From Hydractinia symbiolongicarpus (Eukaryota; Cnidaria; Hydrozoa; Anthoathecata; Hydractiniidae): a DNA stretch of 64,000 nt. The notes under the pieces were generated by a model, which was not told the DNA's origin, ran no database searches, and saw nothing but the letters and a program-made list of their open reading frames with translations. The position numbers and the translations under genes were made by a program. Shown in pieces: positions 20,101 through 31,266 of the stretch (positions are counted from its first letter, which is position 1; every line of letters starts with the position of its first letter). The stretch covers positions 7,874,001 through 7,938,000 of the forward strand of contig NC_079881.1 of assembly GCF_029227915.1 (NCBI RefSeq). Direction: 5' to 3'.

Positions 20101-23100
20101 CGTCTACTGCTCCGGTCCTTTTCTCTCCTGGGGCTACTTCGTGAATCACGTCTGCGGTCACCTCTATCATTCTCGCTTAGCCGTGACTCTCGTCTACGTT
20201 GATACCTATCGCCGTCAAAAACACGATCTTCGCGTTTGCGATTATATCTATCGTCGTCACTTAGTCGGTCTTCACGTCTTTCACCGTGTTTTCTTGAACT
20301 ACTGCTGCTCCGGCTGCTTTTTTCATATCTTTTTTTATCAGAATTTTTTCTTGTGTCCTTTCTTTCTTTCACTTTTACAATTTCTTCGTCATCACTACTT
20401 AATATCTCACCCTCCTCCACATCGTCTTGGATTTCTCCCTCCTCCACACCTTTTTCTTTATCGTCGTCTTGAATTTCCCCCTCTTCTTCTTCTTCGCCAG
20501 ATTTTTTACCAGTGTCAACGTCATCAGGAATTTCCCCGTCTTCTTTGTCGTGCGGTTTTCTACCAGCGCTCTCTTCGTCTTGAAGTTCTTCTTCTTCTAA
20601 TACTCCAGCTTCTTTACCATTGTCCACTTCGTCACAAATTTCTCCATCTTCGTCTTCGTCTTGAATTTCTCCATCTTCCTGTGCATCGTCTTTTTTCTCA
20701 ATGCAAATAGGGTCTTTAATTTCTGCAGCATTTTTCTTGTCATTTTTTTTGTCAATGCCTTCCTCGTCATTTTTTTCCCTTTTCTGAATATCGACATTGT
20801 CTGGAATCTCATCACTCTCTTTACGGACGGCACTTTTACCAGTGTCCACGTCGTCATTGATTTCCACGTCTTCCTGCTTAACGACGATTTTTTCAGCGCT
20901 GACGTCTTCTTGAATTTCTGCATTTCTATTTTGAACGACATCTTTATCAGGCTCAACGTCGTCTTGCATTTCGGCGTCTTCTTGATCAACGACAACTTTA
21001 TCAACATTGATTTTGTCTTGAATTTCTGCATTTCCTTTTTTGACGACATCTTTAGCAGCTTCAACTTCGTCTTGCATTTCGGCGTCTTCTTGTCCAACGA
21101 CGGTTTTACCAGTGTCGACACCGTCTTGAATTTCTGCTTCTTCTTGTTTAATGAAGATTCTATCAATATCAACTCCGTCTTGAATGTTCACATCTTCCTT
21201 GCTACTGGCAATTTCCTCAGTTCCGGCTAGGTTTTGAAATTCAGAATCTTTCTTATGGTCGGTAATTTTCTCAGTGCCAAAGCCGTCATCTTCCATCTTT
21301 AACTTTCCCTGAAACCTATTATCTTCCACTTCTTCACATAACAAAGATTTATCTTGCATAACTACTTGATCAGACTTTTGAACACAAATCCTCTGGTCGC
21401 CAACCTCTATTTCATCACCGTCTTCAACGTTTTTCTCATCTTGGCCTCCAACGTTAGACTTAGCATCGGCGTCATCACCAACCATTCGTGTTCCGATTCC
21501 TTCAACTTTCTCTATCTCAATATTCTCATTCACATCTTCTCTTGCAACTGTGACTTCACTCTCCATCGCATATTTGTCATTTACAATGTCCGGTTCTGTT
21601 TCATCCGTTATCTCGACAGCGTCCTTGTTTCTAACCTGAATGAGGTTCACATTATCATCTTCTATTCTTTCTCTATCGTACTTTTCATTCAGTCGAGCGT
21701 TATTTAATTTTTCTTTCTTCATGTTTTCTGCATTAGCATTGGAATTGTTAGCATTAAGAATTCTTCTCTCTTTTGAGTCTTTGTCACCTTCAATTGGAGT
21801 TGTCTCTTCACCTCTTTTCGCAAGGATCGCAGAGTTATTTCTACTTTCAGTCCCTTCGTTTAAGCACTCTAAATTGTTCTTCTCCACATTATCAACTGTG
21901 TTTTTCTCCTCCACACACTGTCTTATTCTGTTTCCGTCATGCATTTTTTCAGACAAACCACTGTGATCAGATTCATTAGGTTGCTTATCACAAATCAGCT
22001 CTACGGAGTGGTAATCCTTTCGCATTTTTTCATACTCCATGCCCCATTCAGGGATTCTGTCTGTTGTAATCTTCGAACGGCTTTCTTCCTTTTCTCTACT
22101 TCTTCTAGAGCGCCCCTCGTCCGCATTTATATCAAGTCGGGATCCACTTATGTCTTCATTTCGTCTCGACGAACTTTCGCCTTCGTATCTACTTCGTCTG
22201 AACAAACTTTCGTTTTTGTATTTATCTCGTCTCAACATACGTTCGTTGTCGCATTTATCTCGTCTTAACGAACGTTCGTTTTCGTATTTTTCTTGGCTCA
22301 AGGAACTTTCGTTTTCATATTTATCTCGGCTCAATCGACTTTTATCCACGTTATAATCTCCTGGAGACCGAAGTTTATTCTCATCATACGTCTGACAAAC
22401 TGAGCGTTTTTCTTTTTCCAAAACACCTAAATTTTTCTTTTTCTTCTTTTTCTTCTTCTCCTTTTTTTCTTTTTTTTGCTTCTTCTTTAACTTTTTTCCC
22501 TCTTTCGAGGTTGTGGATACACCCTCAAAATCAGCGCCTCCAAACGCCATCACAGAAGAAAGGGCGGGATCGTATGATCGTACTCCATCCCTTGATTCAT
22601 CATCTGTGGAAGAGAGTTCACCCTTCATCCCAGACGTCTCGTAAAGTGGCGTTACGTTTTTCACATCGGATTTGATAATTTTGTTTTCAATTCGTGGGAA
22701 TGCTCGTTTCTTTTTTATGTCATTTAACCTTCTTGCAATCGAATGAAAAATAAAGCTACATGCTTTATCAGACATTTTATTAGCGACTGCGTTCTCAGGG
22801 ATTGAGTACAAATCGTCAGTCGGGGGTAAAGCCATCCCAGAAACAGCGGTATTTTTTAATCCTTTCTTAGAGTTAGTGGAACCTGAACCCCCAAAAGAGC
22901 TCATAGCAGCCTCCCACATGTCTTCATCATGATCAGCATCCATTTTCTCCTCACTTCGATCATCGTATATATCAGTATAAATTTCATCAACTTTGTTGTC
23001 AACGATAAACTCGTCGACTATCACCTTCTTTTCATCTTCACTTGTCGTTGCAATTTCCATATCATCATCATTACCAGTAGTTACTTCCTTGTCTGTAGTG

Positions 23101-26100
23101 GTTTCCATTATATAAGCCGCAGGCAGCACTTTATCAGCTGTTGGTACTTTCTTATTGCCGGTGGGTAGCACTTCATCATCTGTGGGTAGCTCTTTATCAG
23201 CGGTCAGTGGCACTTCACCAGCATTGAATGGATCTTCATCCGCAGTGGGGACTAATTCAGTAACCACAGATAGCTCTCCGGTAGGTTTTTTTGAATGAAG
23301 CGGCAGCTTTTCGGATGCACTATTATCTTGCATACTATCACTAGTGCGCACGTCTGTAGCTAGGTTTGTCGTAGACTCACCTTCAAAATTTTCTTTTTGC
23401 ATATGTGCGTTGTCAACAGAATGGTCTATGTTTACGATACGCTTTGATTTGTTCTCTTGTTGGTTTGTCACGAAGTTAGTGCTAATTTCACTGGTTTCAC
23501 CCAATGCCTTCTCTGACTTACCATGCACAGAAGCAAGTATCTTTTCAATCGCGTTGCTTGTAAGTTTTTTAGTTTTCTTTCTGCGTGGTTTCGCCACATC
23601 AGCTGTAACTTCAGAAACCCCAAGATGGTCTGAGTCAATTTCTGGTGTTAAGTGTTCAGGTTGAGTTTCAACATTGCAAACGGAAGCCCCAAAAGGAAGG
23701 GAGTTCAAAATAGTAGACGGCAGAATGTTGTGAGATTCAACTGTGTTAGATTCTACCTTCATCTGACTTGAGGTGGAAGGCTTTTCTTCTTGCGTACCTT
23801 CTGTAGAAGATACTAAATCTTGACATGAGTTCTTCATTTCTACTTCTAGTACACATGTTGCGTCCTTTTGAGAGTCCGTGTTCTCTTGGTTAGTTATCTT
23901 AGGCTCCTCAATACACTTGTTTAGTTCGTACAACAGCTTCGCCTGTTCTTCCGACTTCTCCTTTTTCTTTTCTTGTTCTTCTATCAGATTTGACTTTTCT
24001 TCAGACACTAAAATAAATATAATGCATTTAAACCATTTAATATTTTCTTGCAGCATCACGATTGTGTTATTGTTACTTTCTGTGTTTCGTTCTACCTAAA
24101 TGAACCCATGTGTGTAGAATATAATTTCAAATGTTTCACTTTTGTTGTTATTTTTATATAAAATTCTGCAGCAAAAATAAGTCCGTAAAATAGTCTATAT
24201 TATGCGAAAAACGCTCTTAACTTACGTCCTCAAGCTACGCCCTCAACCTAGAATAAACTAATGTATGAGCTTATTTGGTACCGTTGGAGTGACATTTTTA
24301 CCTAAAATAACATACTACAATCCACGTGATCGGTCCTACGAGCAACTTTATTTTACGGTTTATTTATTCACAGGGCTTGTACCAATGTATAATTTGTGTG
24401 TAATCTTTAGAAGCTTAACAAGAATATAACAGCAGTTTGGTAAAACTCCTAAACTTTCACACTTAAAGGCGCGTAAAAATTTTCAGCAATTTATTACTGT
24501 TGGTGGTGCATGTTTAAAAAACTCGAAATTCGCAACACATTACACACAAATTTGGCTTTGCCTTTTTACACAGCGTAAAAACAAACTTTTATTCGATACA
24601 TACATGCAGAAATGTTGTCAGCGTCCGGTAATGATGCTCTCCTTGTCCAAATGTTGCAAAACCCAGTCTCCTCTTCAGAGTCAGCAATGACTTCATTCAG
24701 ATCAAACAAGTCAAAAACTTTTTGCTGCACTTCTTTTTCTTTGTGCTTTCTTGTGGACTGAGCTGACTTGCTTTTTGGTCTACTTTTCCGAGATTTCCTA
24801 GGCGAAGCAGTTTTACTCCCTTCGCGTTTTTTCGTAAGAATTTCGGCATCTGGTACAGGAAGAAAAAAATGTTCCTCCCGAATGTCACTCGCAGAAATTT
24901 TCTCTCTCGTGCGATGCCGATCTTGATGACCTTGTCTTCTGAGGTCCGATAAATGTGCTTTACTTTCACTCTTTTTCGCTACATCTACCTTATTTTCGCT
25001 TTTTTTCGCCCTTTTTTTCGTTACATCTACCTTATTTTCGCTTTTTTTCGCTACATCTGCTTCATTTTCACTTTTTTTCGTTATATCTGCCTTATTTTCG
25101 CCTTTTTTCGTTATATCTGCCTCATTTTCACCTTTTTTCGCTAGATCTGTTTTCCTTTCACTCTTTATCGCTACATCTGATTTTCTTTTACTCTTTACCA
25201 CTACATCTGCTTTGCTCTCCGCTTCATCAACTTTGTCTTCTCCTTTATTACTTACATCGGATTTACTTCCCCTCTTGTTCGCTGCATCTAAATTCGACGT
25301 AGGAATAGATTCTGATTTGTCTTTTATTGGCAGTTGAGACCGGGAAGCTTCTTCATATTGAAAACCGCTATCAACTGTAATGATAGGTGATGGCAATGGT
25401 AAAGGTAAAGAATCAGCTCTATCTACCACAGAGTGTGGTTTAGTGGCCACAGTCTCAGGTGCAAGAGCAACTGAATGTTGTGGAGAAGACCCTGGTGGCG
25501 GTAGTTCTGGTGGCAGTGTGGTGGATACCAGTTGTGGTGCCATTGGTGATTGTTCTGGTACCACAGGTGATTGGTGTGGTACCATAGGTGATTGGATTAG
25601 TTGTGTGACTGGTGATGAAATTGGTTGTGAGTTTGACTTGAGAGTTGATCGTGGAAGTGGTGCTTGGAATGATGGAATAACTACTGATGGAACTGATGGT
25701 GGAAATGACGGTGGGAATGGTGGTATAACTGGTGATGGAACTAATGGTGGAAATGACTGCGTAAATGATGGCATAACTTGTGTTGAATTTGGAGGCGGTA
25801 TATTCTTTGGAAATGGTGGTGGCATTAATTGTAGAAATGACGGTGTAATTGAAGTTGGAATTGACTGTGAAATTGGTTGTACAACTAGTGGAAACACTGG
25901 TTGTGGAAATGGTGACGCAACTGGCTGGTGAGTCTGTTGTGGAACTGATTGTGGAGTCGGTTGTATGTACGGTGGCGGATATGATAATGGAAGTGACGGT
26001 GAAGCTGACGTCAGAAGTTTGGATTGAATAAATGGTGGCATCGACGCTGGGACTTGTGAAGGAATTGATGGTGGAATTGGTTGTTGAATTGACTGGAAAA

Positions 26101-29100
26101 GTGGTTGCAGCAGTGGATGCAAAATTGGTTGTGGCGGCGGTTGTGAGATGGAAGGCTGGAATGATGGTGGGGGCACACTATGAGTTGGAGCCATTAGTAC
26201 AGCTTCACGATGCAAGTCAATCAACCCTTCACAAGCCTTCATCTCACTATCACCAGTAGAGTTATAAAAGCCATCAGTTGGCTTCTGTGCAAAGCTTGAA
26301 GGTACCGATGTCGGAAACTGATGAAATGTAGCAGTCGCACCTACATGAACATCGGATTCAATTCGACTCGTCATTACGTTTTGCGCGAAATTGGGTACTG
26401 GTGGCGGGAACTGATGCGGTGTAGCAGTTGTAATTATAATAGCATGAGAAACATCTTTGTTATTCGTGGTAACCTGTACGAGGCTAGAAGAAGATGGTGT
26501 CGGATGGTTGATAGTTTCTTGTTTTACTTTGTTTATTATTGACATTAAAACAGGATCAATCGCAGGCGCTGAGGTGCTGTCGTCCATTTTTTCTGACTCT
26601 TCCTCTTCGATTTTTACCGGTTTGTATGCCACAATTGGTTTGGAACCATCTTTTAAATTTTGCGCCAACTTTTTCAAATAGTCAGACGTACTTGAAGTTT
26701 TCTTCTCGGCTACACCTTCGCTTATAGTGAAAGGTTTTTGCACGACTTGCGGAGATTCAATTGTTTTTTTATTACTCGTATTTTTAATCTTTATTCCGTA
26801 TTTGTTGGGTACTTCTGTAAATGTGTCGCTATTTAAAGAGAAGTTTATTTTCTTTTTCTTTTTCTTCTTCTTAGGCAGAGGGTTCCCCATCATCCAGGTC
26901 TCCACCATAAACACCTCATCAACGTCAATCATTGCCTGTTTTTTAAAAAAAATCACAGAAAAAATAAAAATTTATTTTCCAATTATTTCTTACATTTATA
27001 TGACATTAAGGCTCGTTTCCTTTCGACTGCAATTTTTTGCTATAACGCAAAAGGTTTATTTGTTAGCGCATGTGTACTTGAACAATATCTTAAAATTTAG
27101 TGAAGTGAAAAAAAACACATTAGTTTCGCTCAATAGTCCAGACATATTTCGGATGGTCAGAAAAAAAAGTTATATTTTAGAATTTGCTTAAAAGGGACCA
27201 ACAAGCAAAAGCGATACTGGCCATAGAAGCAAGTGTAGCATTTGATTTTAATATCACCTTTATACACACACACATAGGCTCACTGAATTTAAAACGAAAA
27301 AGATTTGCACTGGCACTTACTAGATTCATGTGTACATCAAACGCAACGATGTAGCCAGTAAGGACGCCTCTCACATCTTTGTAGCGTCGAATCCAAACTT
27401 TCGCTTTTATACCATACGTCATACAGTTGTATAACACGCGAAACGGTGTTTGCGTTAAACCTAGAAATAAAGTTTGGCTTCTAAGCAACAAAATTTATGA
27501 GCGAAAGGGACTTGTGTTAAACCTGAATATATTGTGTAAACTATAGATATTTTTAAACACAGTGAAAGGTGTTTGAAATTTAATTTTGTCCGCTGTCAGT
27601 TTTTAGAGGCAAGTTTTTCATCTTTAGTTAAGACAAGAGCTTCAAATGTCATCGAGACAAGAGCTTCAAATGTCATCGTGTTCATTCATCATTGGTCAAA
27701 TATAGTCGAAAACATTGCACGTAAAATCCACTGGATCAAAGTTATCCACATTGATTGTGGAAAAGTGTAATTTTTAAATTGGCTTATTGGACACAATTCG
27801 AAATCGTCGCATATTGTGCTACTTGTGGAGGGTAAAATCTTAAATATATTAATTTTTGCCAATTTGAAACAACAACTTCAAATGAGGAGTGGTTGTTCAT
27901 TATTATTACTTTTTTTCACATTATTCCTCCTTGTACTTTTCCCCTTGACTCCTGAGATGATATCCATGCAAAAATCTATATTTTGAGCATTTTTTGTAGG
28001 CCTGTACATGTCGTACAGGCCTACAAAAAAGCATAAAACATATAGAATAAGTCAAAATACAAATTGAAGCCAAAAGTAACATTCCCGAGTTAATATTTTT
28101 TACAACGCACTTTATTCGTTGTGTCAAAAAGTGCGTGCAAGACATTTTATTTTCAAATACGTAATTTCTTGCGTCAGGTTATAAGATAAAAAAACCTTTC
28201 GTGTATAAAAATTTTTGTGATACCGTAAAAATTTGCATTGGAACCTGCATCTTTTAGGGCTTTTCTCGAAGAAGCAAAATCAGAAGGTTTTCAAAAGGCT
28301 CTTTTTTCTATATTTGAAATTCAACTCTGTAAAACAGCTGAGCAAAAATAGGCTTTTAAGAGTTCGCTCATTTTAAGCACCAGTGTAAAAACGTTGGTGT
28401 GAGATATATACTTGTTTTATAAGCAACACAAAATTTTCGACGAGACTCGACATCACTTCAGTGTGACCACTAATAAAATGAAAACAAAAGTAAGGATCTT
28501 AGGGGAATTAAGGAGAAAATTGACATATTTGAAGGATATTTTGTCAGATACATCAGAAAAATTAAGAAATTAGGCGAAATTAAGAAGAATAGCTAAAATT
28601 TCAAATTTAAGGAGATTTTTTTTATAAGGTTATTTAAGGAATTTAGGGAGGAGTGGCGCCGTAAATTAGTGGTTACAGCTCTCGTACTCTGGCGGAAGAC
28701 CGGGGTTCGATTACTCTTGACGGCGATTTAACATGGGCGAGTAAATGTTACCACAGCCCCGGGTTAACCCAAGCCATGTGAGCGAAATTGGGCAGATGGC
28801 TCACTGTGTGGGCCATTGGATGTAGCGTTGTCTAATAGAGCGCGGGCCCTAATTGGGGTTTGCGTAGCTCAAAATGAGCATTAAATACTCTAGGACTCTC
28901 CATCTAAGCCATGGCGACTGTTGGAACAAGGAAACTGTAACTTTCATAAATAATCGCTGTTGTCTTTTTTCTTCCTTTTTACTCACTCTTTACTTACTTA
29001 TTAGCCTGGAGACCGGCTGTTGTTTACAAGCCGTTTTTCCAGCCCCATTCAAGTAAACTCTGCTGTAAACTCTGACCATTACAATTGCTCGTGTTGTCGA

Positions 29101-31266
29101 AAGCTCGTCCCAACCACATGTCGCAAGATCTTATTAAATGTACCCCTGTATTTACAACAATTTTATATACGAATTTTATATACGTTAGAAACGACAAACC
29201 ACTTATAAAACTCAGCCTAATCAGAAGCCTAGAATAAACTGAATAATACACCTTTGAAGACGATGCAATGTTATTGACGTCATCAAGTCACCAAAATCCT
29301 TTGATAAGTTTATTTAAGATATATATGTATATCCACATACACACGATGTATAGAAAGAGTGAAGTTTTAAACAGGAACTTCGGCAAACTTCGGAAAATTA
29401 GTTCGCAAATATTAGTGCTATAATTTTCATTTTTTTTCATAAAAAAATAACGAAATGTGTAACTTTTTCCCTGACAAGATTTGTGTGAATAAAATGTGTT
29501 TATTTCTATTGGCTAACGGTTATCTTAACTAATTATTCCTACACACCAAAGTTCACATAGAGAAGATTCAGATCTACATGATTTACGAATAACGTCAAAA
29601 CCGTGTACTTACCAGAGTTTCGCATTTTATCTAAAACGGTTTTCTTTGTAGCGCACTTTTTATTTGTCTCAACATCTAACTCCTGATTGACTTTTATAAT
29701 CTTCTGCAAAGCGTCCCGCCGCTTCCCACTTTTTACTCGTGCACTAGTACTTGTCTGGCGAGCAGTTTGCGCAATCTCTTTCATTTTTTGCTGCTGCCAT
29801 TCTAGATTCTAAACAAACAATGGAAGAAATAACGTAAACACAAAGTCGATTAATACAGAAGTCATTAAACTAAAATTTAGTAACACTGGTACCGATGTCG
29901 TATCCTTTTCCGTGGTATTCTCCCTCGCGGGTTCTTTACCTTTTGACAATTTCATAGCAGCGCCCTTTTCGCTGGATTCCTGTAACTGTTGTTCACTGGA
30001 TTCACTTACTTTCGCCAATCTTTCTTCAAGTGTTGGAATAGATTCCGGCTCACGTTTAATAAGCTGATCTAATTTTCTTCGTTTCGGCTGCCGGTAAATT
30101 TCTGTCATTGACCCAGCTGCAGCACTGTGTCAGAAAGGAACAATTATTTTTCCCCACGCTTAGTCCAAAAGACATACTTAGCATACCCGTCACAGCATTA
30201 TGCCCCCTCCCTCTTTTAAAGAACAGAAATTTTAGCCTTACTTAATCTCAACAACTTGCAAAGCGGTTGTTTAAAATCATTCTAGTACGAATTTACGTGG
30301 TGATATTTCGCGAATACACTTTTTCCCAATTTTAATTCTATTCAGACTAGAGATAACTGGCCTTACTTATATTAGAGTCTTGCCATTATTTACATTATAG
30401 TTGACTCCCTCTAATTCGAATCTCTATAATCGGAATATTTCTATAATTCGAACTAGTGCTCAGTCACTGTCAGTTTTCCTTAAGAAACTCTTATAAAAAC
30501 TTCCTACAATTTAAATTTCTCTAATTCATAACTTTCTATAATTTGAACAGTTTTTCAGTACCTTCAGGACGATTATCTTCCTAATTCGAATTTTAGAGTG
30601 TAAGCAGGGCTTTGACAAATTCGAATGTTTTTCTAAAATTTTCTAAATTGTCTTTCGAACGTTAATTTTCTAAACGCTGGCCTTTCTATATTTTTTCACT
30701 TCTTGATTATAAATGGCCAAGAGACAAGATGAAGATGGACATTCTGATATCAAAGGCCTAACAGCACAGCACTTGTGATGCGACTCGTATTGTCGAATGA
30801 GATCGTCTCTCCAATGTGAAGCAATCAAATATTCACTCTCTGAAGCTAAAAGTTCGAATTACAGAGACTTTCTATAATTCGAATTTCACTATAATTCGAA
30901 AAAAAAATTCTCCCCGTGGGAATTCGAATTAGAAAGAGTCAACTATAATTACAAAGAAAATTTGTCCAGAAAAAACGAAAAAACATTTCACAAGATTAAT
31001 TTTACCGTATATCAACTGCTACTAACTTCGTCAAGATTTATTTTTGCGAATTGACATTTCCCGAAATTTTTACGCAGAAATATTTTAGCGAATGTGGATA
31101 AATTTCACGAAATTAGTAAAAAATTAATCTTCGCTAAAACTTAAACTCCTTACCTTTCATTTTTAACTTCTTTTTCTTTCGTTTCTGTCTTTCTATCTTC
31201 TGTTTGGTACAGATTTGTGTTTTCCTCAACTTCTGTAGTAGCGCATAATGCTGCCAGAGAATCCAT
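17179..31266 (-). CDS. LSM11: LSM11, U7 snRNP Sm-like protein, giant form (9 exons)
   Basis: Exons in transcription order: 31266-31154, 30124-29893, 29808-29613, 27460-27321, 26935-24604, 24007-20015, 19940-19890, 19632-19543, 17810-17179. All introns are GT-AG, the phases agree, and the CDS is 7,779 bases (2,592 residues). LSM11 replaces SmD2 in the U7 Sm ring that directs histone pre-mRNA 3' processing. Evidence: N-terminal MDSLAALCA resembles the FLASH-binding DPLLALYA of human LSM11; the Sm1 half (residues 187-240) reads RGVLTGYIVAFDVHMNL then AMIDVDE; the Sm2 half (2544-2557) reads NQLFIRGDNIVMIG. Human LSM11 has 360 residues with a spacer of roughly 140 between halves. Here the spacer is about 2,300, proline-rich, then acidic and SR-like. 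Exons 5 and 6 might instead be alternative exons. Confidence 0.8.
17282..17325 (-). other. LSM11: LSM11 Sm2 motif
   Basis: The translation RHANQLFIRGDNIVMIGY matches the beta4-beta5 Sm2 motif (IRGxNV). It closely parallels the C-terminal NQIFIRGENVLLV of human LSM11 as I remember it. A further 35 basic residues follow before the stop. Confidence 0.8.
17374..17520 (-). other. LSM11: LSM11 exon 9: basic coiled stretch before the Sm2 half
   Basis: Charged, probably helical sequence (SRRIERKEEKEAEKGERLRK) leads into NRIQPVIYQPHPSKAKAGCV and then the Sm2 motif. It likely corresponds to the linker before the second Sm half. Confidence 0.5.
18180..18565. repeat. Diverged tandem repeat in LSM11 intron 8
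   Basis: Segments beginning near 18184 and 18455 share GAGCGCTTAGTACAGTTAAA-like and GAAACAGYCYKTCG blocks about 100 bases apart. Partial copies lie near 18318 and 18400 (CTAAGCGGTTAGTCCAGGTAAA). Intron 8 (17811-19542) otherwise shows no feature. Confidence 0.55.
19731..19811. repeat. 18-base tandem repeat in LSM11 intron 7
   Basis: About four to five copies of a unit like AGGGACGGGCGTAAATAA lie within the intron between exons 7 and 8. Confidence 0.85.
20015..20360 (-). other. LSM11: LSM11 exon 6: SR/RE-rich segment
   Basis: The last about 110 residues of exon 6 are dominated by RS, RD and RE pairs (for example RRDRSDDSRTGRKESKS). This resembles the SR-like domains of splicing and 3'-processing factors, and suggests nuclear protein-protein contacts regulated by phosphorylation. 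Confidence 0.7.
20802..21179 (-). repeat. LSM11: Seven 18-residue tandem repeats in LSM11 exon 6
   Basis: Seven consecutive 54-base units encode variants of DDVDTGKxVVKQEDAEIQ. Alternate units are more alike (QEDAEMQ versus NAEIQ), giving a 36-residue higher-order period. C-terminal to these are scattered EEGEIQDD-type acidic motifs. The repeats are intact in frame. Confidence 0.85.
22161..22319 (-). repeat. LSM11: 11-residue tandem repeats in LSM11 exon 6
   Basis: Four full units and one partial unit of 33 bases encode variants of YENERSLRRDK. They sit in the charged middle of exon 6, near a long lysine run at about 22425-22500. Confidence 0.8.
24060..24565. other. Intron 5 of LSM11 (core part)
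   Basis: AT-rich intronic DNA between exon 5 (donor GTATGT after 24604) and exon 6 (acceptor before 24007). No separate feature recognised. Confidence 0.6.
24955..25205 (-). repeat. LSM11: 10-residue KKSENKxDVA tandem repeats in LSM11 exon 5
   Basis: About eight 30-base units encode KKGENEADIT / KKSENKVDVA variants, with one interruption (KKRA). The antisense open frames here are artefacts of the repeats. Confidence 0.8.
25460..26180 (-). other. LSM11: LSM11 exon 5: proline-rich segment
   Basis: The encoded region is dominated by P, Q and S (for example PPIQPTP and PSFPPSVPS-type strings), compatible with a disordered SH3/WW-binding or low-complexity domain. The glycine-rich plus-strand frame across it is its shadow. 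Confidence 0.75.
27321..27460 (-). other. LSM11: LSM11 Sm1 half (exon 4)
   Basis: The exon encodes residues 181-227, including IKAKVWIRRYKDVRGVLTGY and AFDVHMNL, the beta1-beta3 Sm1 motif (G-x-L-x-G, FDxxMNL). Exon 5 continues with AMIDVDEV, matching ALTDVDE of human LSM11. Confidence 0.8.
27624..27678. repeat. Short direct repeat in LSM11 intron 3
   Basis: Two adjacent copies of a 23-base unit beginning GACAAGAGCTTCAAATGTC. Confidence 0.8.
27978..28042. repeat. Perfect-core hairpin in LSM11 intron 3
   Basis: TTTTTGTAGGCCTGTAC at 27991-28007 and its exact complement at 28013-28029 are separated by five bases. Weaker pairing extends outward (TATATTTTGAGCA against the complement of GCATAAAACATATA). 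Confidence 0.8.
28654..28900 (+). mobile_element. tRNA-derived SINE
   Basis: The head at 28655-28725 has a box A-like TTAGTGGTTACAGC, a box B-like GGTTCGATTAC, and pairing acceptor arms (CGCCGT with ACGGCG), so it derives from a tRNA. The body continues with GGGTTAACCCAAGCCATGTG and CTCACTGTGTGGGCC and seems to end near 28900. The anticodon arm is degenerate, so it is not a functional tRNA. It lies in LSM11 intron 3. Confidence 0.65.
30398..30945. mobile_element. Second pogo/mariner-like MITE, in LSM11 intron 1
   Basis: Ends TAGTTGACTCCCTCTAATTC and its near-exact complement at 30926-30945 form terminal inverted repeats, flanked by TA. Internal ATAATTCGAA motifs recur, as in the MITE at 13427, and the lengths are close (548 and 565 bases). 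No transposase. Confidence 0.75.

Noticed and set aside
20141-21230. Long plus-strand open frames opposite LSM11 exon 6
   Set aside because: They are shadows of the repetitive acidic coding sequence, with no start context, domains or splice logic.
20007-24059. A separate gene, or a FLASH (CASP8AP2)-like protein fused to LSM11
   Set aside because: EEGEI motifs and charged regions are suggestive, but no FLASH coiled coil or SANT-like C-terminus is visible. Splice phases connect it smoothly to LSM11 on both sides.
25380-25931. Plus-strand glycine-rich open frame of 183 codons
   Set aside because: It is antisense to the proline-rich part of LSM11 exon 5. The G/D/N-rich composition is the complement of proline codons.
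28655-28725. Functional tRNA gene
   Set aside because: A and B boxes and acceptor pairing are present, but the anticodon arm is degenerate and a SINE body follows.
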